Of a stretch of DNA of 64,000 nt, positions 55,823-64,000 are shown piece after piece. The notes under the pieces are model-generated. The model did no database searches, had not been told where the DNA came from, and was given only the letters and a program-made list of their open reading frames with translations. Location: contig NZ_FLQT01000003.1 of assembly GCF_900088125.1 (NCBI RefSeq), forward strand, positions 1,735,071-1,799,070, in the 5' to 3' direction. The position numbers were made by a program, and so were the translations under genes. The DNA comes from Peptoniphilus pacaensis. Its GTDB lineage: Bacteria; Bacillota; Clostridia; Tissierellales; Peptoniphilaceae. The stretch's first letter is position 1; every line of letters begins with the position of its first letter.

Positions 55823-57115
55823 TCAATAGACTATCTTGTTCTTTTCCACCTTTTTCGGCTCGACGATGACATCGTCGTTGGGCTGAACGGTGGTTACATA
55901 CTTGCCTTTTTTATTTTTAATCGTGGCGTCCTCGCCGCCCATGCTGATATAGGCGTCCTTGCCGCGAACGGAAAGGACCTGCACGGGCACGAAGGAGACG
56001 AAGCGGCGGATCTCGTCTACATAGACGCCGTCTTCGCCGTGCTTTCCCTTGACGATAGCCGTCGTGGGAATTCTCAGCGCCCTGGATTGACTTTTAATTA
56101 TTGTAATCTTTTGCCGCCTGGGCGTGTAAACTTCTTGCAATTTGTCTTGCAAGTTTAATATTACCACGGCACCCTTCTCGTCGCGAAGCACTTTTTCCAC
56201 TTGCGCCTGAGTATAAACTTTTCCGATACGCACGGTGACGGTTTGTTTGATTTGGTCTTTGACCAGGCGTTCGTCGTCGATGGGAAGGGCGATTTTGTAT
56301 CGCGTGTCGCAAATGGAGCGGAAAAAGGCCTGGCCTTCTTTCACGTGGTTCTTCCCCCTCGTAAGCGGCGCCACGTCCACGGCTTTTAAATAAGAGCGGG
56401 TGAAGGTTTCGTCATCCTTTTCCAGAGACAGGTCTTTTTTTAAATCGTCGAATGTATAGCTGATGATACCGGAAGCAGGCGCCGTGTAGTCGGCGCTGGT
56501 GGATGCGATCCTTTCCGTCAACACATCTTTCTGCTCTTCCAAAGCGGGAATGGAAAGCTTTAAAAGCTCGTTTAGTTCAGACACGTTGACCGTATGTTTC
56601 GTGCTTAAATCCAAGGTATTAATCGACGAGACGAGCTTCTCGTAATCTTCGTCGCGAATAAAGCGCTGAATGTTTCGAATCACGTTTTCGTATTCTTCGT
56701 CTACCGTGTCCTTGGATTTTTCCGAGGTGCGATCGTTTTTAAAGTCGATGGCCGCCTGAATCCGTATGAGCTGATCCTTTACTTTGGAATTGTCGTTCAT
56801 GACATTAATATCCGCCACGCGAAAGCCCTTGGGCACCTTCTTGCCTTCACGCACATTGTAGACGGCGGTGCCGCCGGCTTTGGTAAAGACCGTGTCTTCG
56901 TCAAAGAGCAAATAGCCATCCCCTTTAGCGACGTCGCGAAATTGAATTTCCGTCGGCTTTGCGGTTTTGGGCGCAAAAACCAGGCGGTCGTAAATAGAAT
57001 AGACGCCGCCCAGCAGGATCAACAGCAAAGGAATCAGAAGCAGCAGCCGTCTGCGCTTCCTCTTTCGGTTCTGTCGACGTCGAATTTTGTTTCGAACATT
57101 CGAGCCTTGTGTCAT
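55823..57115 (-). CDS. HlyD-like membrane fusion protein
   Basis: 430 aa. Very basic N-terminus (RNKIRRRQNRKRKRRR), one membrane span at 24-42, then an outer domain with a lipoyl/biotinyl-like and beta-barrel layout (GTAVYNVREGKKVPKGFRVADI), helical middle, and a barrel near the end. It looks like an HlyD/RND-type adaptor but has no exporter beside it. Related proteins occur next to gpsA/yggS/sepF in clostridia. Function is uncertain, perhaps linked to division or the wall. Coupled to gpsA by ATGA. Confidence 0.75.
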   Translation of the reverse strand: MTQGSNVRNKIRRRQNRKRKRRRLLLLIPLLLILLGGVYSIYDRLVFAPKTAKPTEIQFRDVAKGDGYLLFDEDTVFTKAGGTAVYNVREGKKVPKGFRVADINVMNDNSKVKDQLIRIQAAIDFKNDRTSEKSKDTVDEEYENVIRNIQRFIRDEDYEKLVSSINTLDLSTKHTVNVSELNELLKLSIPALEEQKDVLTERIASTSADYTAPASGIISYTFDDLKKDLSLEKDDETFTRSYLKAVDVAPLTRGKNHVKEGQAFFRSICDTRYKIALPIDDERLVKDQIKQTVTVRIGKVYTQAQVEKVLRDEKGAVVILNLQDKLQEVYTPRRQKITIIKSQSRALRIPTTAIVKGKHGEDGVYVDEIRRFVSFVPVQVLSVRGKDAYISMGGEDATIKNKKGKYVTTVQPNDDVIVEPKKVEKNKIVY

Positions 57116-58116
57116 AGTAAAAAGATCTTCTCGTTTTCGTGTTTATTCGGGCGCTGCATTAAATCCAGCACCGCCTGTCTCGGATCCGCCGAGCGGTACA
57201 AAACGTCGTAAAGTTTTTCCGTAATGGGCATTTCGATGCCAAGTTCCCCTGCCAATTCGTAGCAGGCCTTGGTGGTCTTATACCCTTCTACCACCATGCC
57301 CACCTTCTCGATGGCATCTTCCGGTGCCGTTCCCTTGCCGACCAGGTTTCCGAAACGCCAATTTCTGCTGTGGACGCTGGTGCAGGTGACGATTAAATCG
57401 CCGATGCCGGAAAGGCCTTGGAAGGTGACGGGCTTTGCGCCGAGGGCGATACCCAGCCGCTGAATTTCAGTGAGGCCCCGGGTCATCAGGGCCGCCTTGG
57501 CATTGTCTCCGTAGCCCAATCCGTCGGATAGGCCGGCGCCGAGGGCGATAATGTTTTTAAGAGCTCCGCCCATTTCCACGCCGATCATATCGTCTTGAAC
57601 ATAGACGCGGAAACTGTCGTGAGTAAACAAATCCTGTGCCCACAAGGCGTCCTTTTCATCCTCAGCACAAACCAATACGGTGGTGGGCATAAGTTTCGCC
57701 ACCTCTTCCGCATGGGAAGGCCCGGAAAGAACGATATAGGGCGCGCCGGGCAATACTTCTTTCGCCACTTGTGACAGGCGCAAGTGACTGCCTTGCTCCA
57801 AGCCCTTGGCCAGATTGATGATCCGTACCCCGGTCCCCACGCGGGCAATGTCTTCCAAGCAGGAGCGAATCGCCGCCGTGGGCACGGCGAGGACGATGCC
57901 GTCTGCCCCGTCGATGGCCTCTTCAATGGAAAGATGGATTTCTATGGACGGGTGGAATGTAAAATCTTCCAAGTAGCCGGGATTGTCCCCGACGTTTCGA
58001 ATCCGCTCATACTGCTCTTCGCTTTGAGTATACATATGAACTTCGTGGCCGATGGTGGCCAGAAGATTGGCAATGGCGCTTCCCCAACTGCCGCAACCGA
58101 TGATTCCGATCTTCAA
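57112..58116 (-). CDS. gpsA: NAD(P)H-dependent glycerol-3-phosphate dehydrogenase
   Basis: Reduces DHAP to sn-glycerol-3-phosphate for phospholipids, 334 aa. Rossmann motif GCGSWGSAIA, LSGPSHAEEVA, and the catalytic Lys in GGALKNIIALGAGLSDGLG. Product feeds PlsY, whose gene is next door. It follows the plsY stop by one base. Confidence 0.97.
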   Translation of the reverse strand: MKIGIIGCGSWGSAIANLLATIGHEVHMYTQSEEQYERIRNVGDNPGYLEDFTFHPSIEIHLSIEEAIDGADGIVLAVPTAAIRSCLEDIARVGTGVRIINLAKGLEQGSHLRLSQVAKEVLPGAPYIVLSGPSHAEEVAKLMPTTVLVCAEDEKDALWAQDLFTHDSFRVYVQDDMIGVEMGGALKNIIALGAGLSDGLGYGDNAKAALMTRGLTEIQRLGIALGAKPVTFQGLSGIGDLIVTCTSVHSRNWRFGNLVGKGTAPEDAIEKVGMVVEGYKTTKACYELAGELGIEMPITEKLYDVLYRSADPRQAVLDLMQRPNKHENEKIFLL

Positions 58117-58117
58117 C

Positions 58118-58705
58118 TTATCTCCCTCCGATTCTGTTTTCTCTGCCTTCTTTCAGGCGAATCAGATTATCTTTATGTCGAACAAAACCTAAAAGCCAAA
58201 CCAAAAGAACGGCCAATCCATTGCCGAAATCATGTCCGTATAAGACGAGCATGGCCACGGAACTGATGCTCAAAAAAGTTAACGAGCCGACGCTGACGTA
58301 CTTCGTCGTCTTTGCCGCAACGAATCCGCACAGGGCGCCGATCGCCGTACTCACGGGCTCGACGACGCCCCAGGAACCGAAGGTGGTGGCGATGCCTTTG
58401 CCGCCGCGAAAACCGAGGTAAAAGGGAAAGTCGTGGCCGAGGACGACGAAGAGCCCGGCAAAGAGACGCATAGATTCGTCCAGCATGGGCGCGAGAAGAA
58501 CCATGGCCACTGCGCCTTTGACCACATCGATGGCGAAGGTGGCATAGCCCAGCTTTTTCCCCATGACACGTATGGCATTGGTAGTTCCCGCATTGCCGCT
58601 TCCCTCGTCGCGAATGTCTTTGTGGCGAAAAAGCTGGCTCAAAATATAGGCACCGGAAACGGAGCCCACGAGGTAGCAGCCCAAGAGAACGAGGAAAGTT
58701 TTCAT
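58118..58705 (-). CDS. plsY: Glycerol-3-phosphate acyltransferase PlsY
   Basis: Uses acyl-phosphate from PlsX (31873-32808) to acylate glycerol-3-phosphate in the membrane; 195 aa with about five hydrophobic spans. Active-site loops: DEGSGNAGTTNAIRVMGKK, VLGHDFPFYLGFRGGKGIAT and GHDFGNG. Coupled to der by ATGA. Confidence 0.97.
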   Translation of the reverse strand: MKTFLVLLGCYLVGSVSGAYILSQLFRHKDIRDEGSGNAGTTNAIRVMGKKLGYATFAIDVVKGAVAMVLLAPMLDESMRLFAGLFVVLGHDFPFYLGFRGGKGIATTFGSWGVVEPVSTAIGALCGFVAAKTTKYVSVGSLTFLSISSVAMLVLYGHDFGNGLAVLLVWLLGFVRHKDNLIRLKEGRENRIGGR

Positions 58706-60009
58706 CGATTCTTCAACTCCATAATAATGGGCACGCCGTCAAAGCGATAGGAGGCTCGAATTTGGTTTTCCAAATACCGCAGATAGGTAAAGTGGAACAG
58801 CTCCTTGTCGTTGACGGACAAGACGATTTTCGGCGGTCTCGCCGACACTTGGCTGGCGTAGTAAAGTTTTCCCCTCTTGCCCTTGTCGGAAGGGGGCTGA
58901 TTCATTAAGACGGCGCGGTTCATAATGTCGTTTAAAACCCCCGTCTGGATCCTGAGGGAGTAATTGTTGTTGACCACGTGAATCATATTCAACAGCTTAT
59001 CCACCCGAGAGCCCGTCAGGGCAGAAATGAAGATCATGGGCGCGTAATTTAAGAAGGGCAGTTCTCTGCGAATGGCCTCTTCGTATTGCTTCATGGTCCG
59101 GGTTTCTTTTTCGATGGCGTCCCACTTGTTTACGGCGATAATCATGGCCTTCTTATTGTCGTGGGCATAGCCGGCGATTTTGGAATCCTGTTCGCTGACG
59201 CCTTCCTTGGCATCGATTAAAAGCACGCACACGTCGGCGAGCTCGATGCTCCTTAAGGTACGCACCACGGAGTAGCGCTCCACTTTTTCGTTGATCTTCT
59301 TGCGCTTTCTCAGCCCGGCCGTATCGATTAGAACGTAATCCGTATCTTCGTATTCAAAAAACGAGTGAATGGAATCGCGGGTGGTGCCGGGAATGTTCGT
59401 CACGATGGAGCGCTCTTCCCCTAAAATGCGATTCACCAAGGAAGATTTGCCGGCATTGGGCTTGCCGATAAAGGCCACTTTGATTTCGTCGCGAAAATCG
59501 TCTTCTTCCCCTTTGGGAAAGGAAGCTACTGTGGCATCGAGCAAGTCGCCGATACCTCGGGACTGCTCGGCACTAATGACGTAGGGCTCGCCCAGACCCA
59601 GTTCGTAGAAATCGTAGCGATGTTCTTCCGATTCCTTGGCATCCATTTTATTTACGACGAGAAGGGCTTCCTTTCCGCTCTTGCGTATATAGGCCGCCAC
59701 CTCGCGGTCTACATTGGTTAAGCCTTCCTTGCCGTCCACGACAAATAAAATAATCTGCGCGTTTTCCACGGCCACTTCCGCCTGAGCCATAATTTCGGGC
59801 ATAAAGGTCTCGGCACTGGAAGGATCCAGCCCGCCCGTGTCGATTAAAGTAAATTCATGATCCAGCCACGTGGCCTTCGCATAGATTCTGTCCCGCGTCA
59901 CGCCCGGCGTATCCTCTGTAATGGATATTTTCGAGCGGGTCAGCACATTAAATAAGGTACTCTTCCCAACATTGGGACGACCTATAATACAGACGACCGG
60001 TCTATTCAA
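58702..60009 (-). CDS. der: GTPase Der (EngA)
   Basis: Double-GTPase for 50S assembly, 435 aa. First G domain with GRPNVGKST and NKMD; second with GKPNAGKSS, DTAGLRKRKK and NKWD; C-terminal KH-like domain. Start is taken as TTG at 60009 (MNRPVVCIIGRP), with GGAGG 9 bases upstream. It overlaps the DUF512 gene end by 8 bases. Confidence 0.96.
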   Translation of the reverse strand: MNRPVVCIIGRPNVGKSTLFNVLTRSKISITEDTPGVTRDRIYAKATWLDHEFTLIDTGGLDPSSAETFMPEIMAQAEVAVENAQIILFVVDGKEGLTNVDREVAAYIRKSGKEALLVVNKMDAKESEEHRYDFYELGLGEPYVISAEQSRGIGDLLDATVASFPKGEEDDFRDEIKVAFIGKPNAGKSSLVNRILGEERSIVTNIPGTTRDSIHSFFEYEDTDYVLIDTAGLRKRKKINEKVERYSVVRTLRSIELADVCVLLIDAKEGVSEQDSKIAGYAHDNKKAMIIAVNKWDAIEKETRTMKQYEEAIRRELPFLNYAPMIFISALTGSRVDKLLNMIHVVNNNYSLRIQTGVLNDIMNRAVLMNQPPSDKGKRGKLYYASQVSARPPKIVLSVNDKELFHFTYLRYLENQIRASYRFDGVPIIMELKNR

Positions 60010-61345
60010 CAGGACGCACCTCCAAACATTTTTGTAAAAATTCCCCGCCATTGTTGCTTACGGTAATAATTTTCGCACCTAATTCTTCTTCCAAAGCGTC
60101 CACCGTCACATCGTCCAATGTAATGGCGCGGTCGCTTCGAAACATAGACATAGGTAACATTATAGCATCGTGGATTTTACCTTTCAATTGACGGACCACA
60201 TCCTCCGCCGTCAAGAGCCCCGCCACCTTTACCGTGTCGCCGAAAAATTCATTTTTTACGGTGACCACGTCGAGATGAATGCCGGGAAACTTTTCGCCTA
60301 TCATATCCGCCATGGAGCGAAACAAAGGCGCCGCATACTCCCCTGTTGCCAAGGTGATCTTCGAATGGTAATCGCCCTCTGCCGCATCCAGGGCTTCTTT
60401 AAATTCCTCGAAGAAGGAGCGCATGAGGCCCACTCCGTTTTCGTATTGGGGATAGCCGTCGTAATATTCCGATTCCGGCAGATCCTTCTCGGCGATGAGA
60501 TAAAATTCGTCGGAGGCATAGACCCAGTGGCGACCGCATTTTTCTCGCATCTTTTTGCCGAAGGCCTCGGCAATGGCGATCACCTCTCGCGCCTCTTCCT
60601 TGGTATAGGGCGCAAGCTTCGGCAAGTGATCCCGATACTTGGAAAGACCTACGGGGACCATGGCCACAGAGGCCACCTGAGGCATGAGGGAGGCTAAATC
60701 CCGCAGGGTACGCTTCAATTCCTCTCCGTCGTTTACATTGGGCAAGAGGACGATCTGCGCGTTCATGACGATCCCGGCACGAGCCAGGCGCTTCATGTCT
60801 TCCATAATCTTTCCCGCCGAAGGATTTTTCAAAAGCTTCACCCGCAACTCTGGATTGGTGGCGTGAACCGACACATTAATTGGGCTTAGGCCATAGGCGA
60901 TCATGCGATCGAAGTCTTCTTTTTTTATATTGGTCAGGGTAATGTAATTGCCCTGAAGAAATGAAAGGCGTGAATCGTCGTCTTTAATGTATAGACTGTC
61001 CCGCATATTCGGCGGCATTTGATCGATAAAGCAAAACAAACAGCGATTGGAGCAGGTCTTTTGTTTATCCAACAAAGGCGTGACGAAGTTTAATCCCACG
61101 GGTTCTTCCACGTCCTTTTCGATATCGTAAAGGATCAGCTCTCCGTCTTGCTTCTCTATGGTCAAGGTAATGTACTCGTTGGCCGATTCGTAGCGATAGT
61201 CGATGACATCCCGCACTTCCCTGTCATTAATGGCGATGAGTCGGTCGCCGGCTTCGATTTCCAGTTCTTCGCCGATGGACCCGGGATCGACGGAGCGGAT
61301 CGTGTTTAATGCTTTATGAACGATGTCGATTTCATATGGGTTCAT
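60002..61345 (-). CDS. DUF512-family radical SAM protein
   Basis: 447 aa. N-terminal PDZ-like part (GSIGEELEIEAGDRLIAINDREVRD), then radical-SAM-like Cys C98, C102, C105 in KTCSNRCLFCFIDQMP, and a C-terminal DUF512 region (TGEYAAPLFRSMADMIGEKF). The iron-sulphur and SAM features are seen; function is not established. It is nearly always next to der in clostridia, so a ribosome- or tRNA-linked role is a guess. ATG at 61345 follows AGGAGG with 4-base spacing. Confidence 0.85.
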   Translation of the reverse strand: MNPYEIDIVHKALNTIRSVDPGSIGEELEIEAGDRLIAINDREVRDVIDYRYESANEYITLTIEKQDGELILYDIEKDVEEPVGLNFVTPLLDKQKTCSNRCLFCFIDQMPPNMRDSLYIKDDDSRLSFLQGNYITLTNIKKEDFDRMIAYGLSPINVSVHATNPELRVKLLKNPSAGKIMEDMKRLARAGIVMNAQIVLLPNVNDGEELKRTLRDLASLMPQVASVAMVPVGLSKYRDHLPKLAPYTKEEAREVIAIAEAFGKKMREKCGRHWVYASDEFYLIAEKDLPESEYYDGYPQYENGVGLMRSFFEEFKEALDAAEGDYHSKITLATGEYAAPLFRSMADMIGEKFPGIHLDVVTVKNEFFGDTVKVAGLLTAEDVVRQLKGKIHDAIMLPMSMFRSDRAITLDDVTVDALEEELGAKIITVSNNGGEFLQKCLEVRPVE

Positions 61346-61363
61346 GGCGCCTCCTCTCGTCAT

Positions 61364-61391
61364 ATTAGAAAAGGACTCTTTCGAGTCCTTC
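61364..61391 (-). terminator. Terminator after glyA
   Basis: Minus-strand AAGGACTC / GAGTCCTT stem with a GAAAA-type loop and TTTTCT. The T tract is short, so read-through into the DUF512-der operon, which has no visible promoter of its own, is possible. Confidence 0.65.
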
Positions 61392-61396
61392 TCCCG

Positions 61397-62629
61397 TTAT
61401 TTGTAAAGGGGGAATTTTTCGCAAAAAATCCTTACCCTGTCTTTTGCTTCGTCTTCCGAAATGGTTTTTTTCAGCAGGTCCACCATAATCTGTGCCACAT
61501 AGGCCGCATCTTCTTCTTTTGCACCCAGGGTGGTAATGGCCGGGGTACCGATGCGAATGCCGCTGGTGACCATGGGTTTTTCGGGATCGTAGGGAATCAT
61601 GTTTTTATTGACGGCGAGGCCGCTATCGTTTAAAAGTTTTTCCGCTTCTTTCCCGTTCATCTTTAAGGAGCGAAGATCCAAGAGCAGCAGGTGATTGTCC
61701 GTGCCGCCGGAAACCAAGTCCACGCCTTGTTCCAAAAAGACCTTTTCCATGGCCTTGGCATTGTCGATGATCTGCTTGCAGTACACCTTAAAGTCGGGCT
61801 GTGCCGCTTCGTGGAAGGACACGGCTTTTGCCGCGATGACGTGTTCCAAGGGGCCGCCTTGCAGTCCGGGGAACACGGCCTTGTCGATGGTCTTGTGCAG
61901 CTCTTCCGTGCACAGAATGGCGCCGCCTCTGGGACCGCGCAGGGTCTTGTGCGTCGTGGTGGTGACCACGTCGGCGTAGGGCACGGGATTTTCGTGATAG
62001 CCGGTGGCTACAAGTCCTGCGATGTGAGCCATATCGACCATAAAATAGGCACCGCTTGCCTTCACGACCTCGCTCATACGCTTAAAGTCGATTTTTCTCG
62101 GATAGGCCGATGCGCCGGCAATTACCAGCTTGGGCTCGTACTTCTTTACCGCATCTTCAAAGGCGTCGTAGTCGATTCGGCCGGTTTCTTTGTCCACGCC
62201 GTAAGCCACCACGTCGAAGTATTTACCGGAAATATTCACCGGGCTGCCGTGGGACAGGTGACCGCCTTGGCTCAGGTTCATGCCCAGCATTCGTTCGCCG
62301 GGCTTCAACAGGCCCAGGTATACGGCCATATTGGCATTGGCACCGCTGTGGGGCTGAACATTGGCGTGATCGGCACCGTAAAGGGCCTTGAAGCGATCGA
62401 TGGCCAATTGCTCCACTTCATCCACCACTTCGCAGCCGCCGTAATAGCGCGCACCGGGAAGACCTTCGGCATATTTATTGGTTAAAGGCGATCCCATGGC
62501 CTCCATGACGCTGCGGGAGACAAAATTTTCCGATGCGATCAGCTCGATGTGACTTTGCTGACGATGAATTTCTTTTTGGATCAGCTCAAAGATCGCAGGA
62601 TCCGATTGTTTCAGATGATTGAATTCCAA
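61397..62629 (-). CDS. glyA: Serine hydroxymethyltransferase
   Basis: PLP enzyme: serine plus THF to glycine plus 5,10-methylene-THF. 410 aa. Landmarks: [47 protein letters not shown]-like [26 protein letters not shown] lysine in [13 protein letters not shown], and [13 protein letters not shown]. Start is TTG at 62629, preceded by AAGGAGGCAAGGT. Confidence 0.97.
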   Translation of the reverse strand: MEFNHLKQSDPAIFELIQKEIHRQQSHIELIASENFVSRSVMEAMGSPLTNKYAEGLPGARYYGGCEVVDEVEQLAIDRFKALYGADHANVQPHSGANANMAVYLGLLKPGERMLGMNLSQGGHLSHGSPVNISGKYFDVVAYGVDKETGRIDYDAFEDAVKKYEPKLVIAGASAYPRKIDFKRMSEVVKASGAYFMVDMAHIAGLVATGYHENPVPYADVVTTTTHKTLRGPRGGAILCTEELHKTIDKAVFPGLQGGPLEHVIAAKAVSFHEAAQPDFKVYCKQIIDNAKAMEKVFLEQGVDLVSGGTDNHLLLLDLRSLKMNGKEAEKLLNDSGLAVNKNMIPYDPEKPMVTSGIRIGTPAITTLGAKEEDAAYVAQIMVDLLKKTISEDEAKDRVRIFCEKFPLYK

Positions 62630-62649
62630 ACCTTGCCTCCTTCTATGGC

Positions 62650-63228
62650 TCAGTACCTGTCGTTAATGTACATGTCGATTTTCGACCGCATCTTTTCTTC
62701 CATGAAAATATCGCGGTCGTGCAAATACCGGTAAACTCTCCGGGATGTGGAATGTAAAATATATTCCGGGTATTCGATAAAGACGATTTCGAACAGGCGG
62801 TCCTGAAGTTTTTTTCCGTCGCAGTGCACGAAATAGGCGTACACATTTTTACAATCGACGAATTTCAAAATTTCAAGTATCGTATCGTCTTTCTTTCCGT
62901 AATATTTTTCGGTCAAAGAAAGGCAACGGCTGTACTCGCGATTACACTTTTGGCGCCCCTTCAAGCGACGGGCCTCCATGCGATAACTTTTGGCAAGGGC
63001 ATTGTAATACTGGTAGTTAAAGATGCCTTTTTCCAATCGGTCGATGATTAAAAAAGGGCGCACATTGCTATTGTGCATGTCTTTTAAATTCGACTGCAGA
63101 AATTCCTTTTTGTTTAAATCGCCTCGCTCGTAAGCGCGAATCAAGGCGCTGCGTCTTTCCATAAAGTGCCGGAACCATTCGTCGCAAATGGGTTCCATCT
63201 TTAAGCCGTCGTCGTCAAAAGATTGCAT
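62650..63228 (-). CDS. Unrecognised helical protein, 192 aa
   Basis: No motif or family recognised; no membrane span or signal peptide. The protein is rich in Tyr, Arg and Lys and probably mostly helical, for example FIDRLEKG-like [32 protein letters not shown] and [20 protein letters not shown]. Start may be ATG at 63228 or at residue 11 (ATG at 63198); neither has a good ribosome site, and the first overlaps the miniprotein gene by 14 bases, so coupled translation is likely. Lies just above glyA. Confidence 0.7.
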   Translation of the reverse strand: MQSFDDDGLKMEPICDEWFRHFMERRSALIRAYERGDLNKKEFLQSNLKDMHNSNVRPFLIIDRLEKGIFNYQYYNALAKSYRMEARRLKGRQKCNREYSRCLSLTEKYYGKKDDTILEILKFVDCKNVYAYFVHCDGKKLQDRLFEIVFIEYPEYILHSTSRRVYRYLHDRDIFMEEKMRSKIDMYINDRY

Positions 63229-63304
63229 TGATAATTAGCGGCAACACCATGGCAACACATAAAACGACTGCGATGATTCGGATAATTGTCTTATTTGCTT
63301 TCAT
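63215..63304 (-). CDS. 29-residue membrane miniprotein
   Basis: Short reading frame starting MKANKTIIRIIAVV and ending NAIF, then TGA. It has a basic N-terminus followed by one hydrophobic span (about 10-25). GGGG lies 6 bases before the ATG, a good ribosome site in a gap between two genes, and its end overlaps the next gene. The layout resembles the Prli42/DUF4044 type of Firmicute membrane miniproteins (short N-terminal K/R then one span), but that is a resemblance only and no sequence match is claimed. Confidence 0.6.
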   Translation of the reverse strand: MKANKTIIRIIAVVLCVAMVLPLIINAIF

Positions 63305-63324
63305 TCCGATCCCCTGTCAAATCC

Positions 63325-63750
63325 TTAGCCTTCTAAAGAAACTTCCAGTGCGTATTCTTTTAATTCTGCCGGGAAGTCGGCTTCAACGTAGTTGACGTTA
63401 ATGTAAATTTCGCGGTTTTCCATGCCCAATGCTTCCAAGCGGTTTGCCAAATCGACTAAGTCGTCGATGGAAAGATCTACGACTTTGTACATGCCGTCGA
63501 CGTAAACTTTTTGCAAGTCGTAGTCCATGGCGAACATACCGCATAAGAAGCCGTAGAATTCATCCAGGGTCGTTAAGTCGTATTCCGTGGCATTAATTAA
63601 GCGCACATTGTAATCTAAGCTGAAAATGTGATCGTCGTCGACTTCGACAAAAGCGATATTGCCGTTGCCGCCTTCGTGATCTTCGTTGGCGTGGTCGATT
63701 AACCATTTCGTCTTTCCTGCGCCTTTTGCTCCTAAAATGTAATGAATCAT
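63325..63750 (-). CDS. Small P-loop protein, 141 aa
   Basis: Starts MIHYILGAKGAGKTKWLIDH with a Walker A P-loop at 7-14. A Walker-B-like Asp pair may lie in NIAFVEVDDDHIF, and later DLQKVYVDGMYK. No other family mark recognised; clostridial genomes carry similar short ATP-binding proteins of unknown role. AAAGGA lies 8 bases before the ATG at 63750; an upstream open frame has no site. It is followed by the miniprotein gene. Confidence 0.75.
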   Translation of the reverse strand: MIHYILGAKGAGKTKWLIDHANEDHEGGNGNIAFVEVDDDHIFSLDYNVRLINATEYDLTTLDEFYGFLCGMFAMDYDLQKVYVDGMYKVVDLSIDDLVDLANRLEALGMENREIYINVNYVEADFPAELKEYALEVSLEG

Positions 63751-63766
63751 TGTGATCATCCTTTCT

Positions 63767-64000
63767 CTATTTTCTATAGAAGTGACCTTGCGGCCGATTC
63801 TCCTCATTCATTCGACGAATAATTTCGTCCCGAATATAATACCAGCTTCTGTTCCAATTGGCGAAGAGCACGTCGTCTTCCGGCGCACGGCCCAAGAGGC
63901 GACCCACCACCATCTCCGGCGGGCAGTGTTCTAAAAACAGAATCACACGCTCCATAAATTCTTCCATGGGAAGGGGAACGAAGTCGCCGGATTCATACAT
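63767..64000 (-). CDS. TIGR01212-type radical SAM protein, C-terminal 77 residues
   Basis: Only the end is in the window: YESGDFVPLPMEEFMERVILF, then LEHCPPEMVVGRLLGRAPED and NWNRSWYYIRDEIIRRMNEEN. This matches the C-terminus of TIGR01212/YhcC-like radical SAM proteins (Y-x-x-G-x-F/Y-x-P-x-x-x-x-E-Y/F). The Cys cluster and start lie beyond base 64000. Metabolic role unknown. Confidence 0.7.
   Translation of the reverse strand: MYESGDFVPLPMEEFMERVILFLEHCPPEMVVGRLLGRAPEDDVLFANWNRSWYYIRDEIIRRMNEENRPQGHFYRK

Noticed and set aside
61691-62485. Plus-strand open frame of 264 codons
   Set aside because: Antisense to glyA; the minus-strand SHMT motifs are certain.

Overview
The window is a dense stretch of chromosome from a low-to-mid-GC anaerobic Firmicute. 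Gene content and order (scfA/scfB SCIFF pair, HemZ, YlxM-Ffh-S16-KhpA-RimM-TrmD-L19, RNase III-Elp3-like radical SAM-SMC-FtsY, SepF/YlmH/YggS, AsnA with a T-box) point to Clostridia sensu lato, most likely a Tissierellia/Peptoniphilaceae-type coccus. The lineage is an inference; no rRNA is present to prove it. There are no phage, IS, CRISPR or rRNA genes. All genes but one (mtnP) lie on the minus strand, so transcription runs from high to low coordinates. Many neighbours overlap by 1-32 bases, commonly ATGA, and TTG starts are frequent.

Layout from left to right: 1-9.6 kb holds a divergent MurE-like ligase (cut by the window edge), hemZ, a metallo-beta-lactamase-fold hydrolase, dtd, rel, recJ, and the SCIFF maturase and peptide with an intrinsic terminator between them. 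9.2-15.1 kb is yajC-tgt-queA-spoIID-like-ruvB-ruvA-ruvC. 15.1-19.5 kb has an unrecognised gene, asnA behind a T-box leader, a zinc-dependent phospholipase C-like protein and a GH18/SH3 protein. 19.5-24.9 kb is the translation/SRP operon (rplS, trmD, rimM, khpA, rpsP, ffh, ylxM) plus alr; the promoter of that operon sits inside the alr stop/terminator junction. 25-32.9 kb is ftsY, smc, Elp3-like radical SAM, rnc, acpP, plsX. 33.0-33.2 kb carries tRNA-Leu(TAG) and tRNA-His(GTG). 33.3-35.2 kb has rdgB and a secreted amidase. 35.2-41.2 kb is a compact type IV pilus/type II secretion-like set (AIRS/HypE-like protein, PilM-PilN-like fusion, prepilin peptidase, pilin, PilC, PilB), followed upstream by topA, dprA, comM, yraN. 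46.5-51.2 kb is an operon of mtnA, an HD hydrolase, a two-component system, a lipoprotein and a membrane protein; mtnP runs divergently. 52-61.3 kb is pyrR, rluD-like, lspA, ylmH, sepF, yggS, an HlyD-like protein, gpsA, plsY, der and a DUF512 radical SAM protein. 61.4-64 kb is glyA, an unrecognised protein, a 29-residue membrane miniprotein, a small P-loop protein and the C-terminus of a TIGR01212-type radical SAM protein.

Functionally the window is mostly core: DNA repair (RuvABC, RecJ), tRNA modification (Tgt, QueA, TrmD), protein targeting (Ffh, FtsY, YajC, LspA), phospholipid initiation (PlsX, PlsY, GpsA, AcpP) and division (SepF, SMC). The less ordinary parts are the minimal pilus cluster, the two-component/lipoprotein/membrane-protein cassette, the MTA salvage pair, the divergent Mur ligase and several short regulatory signals.
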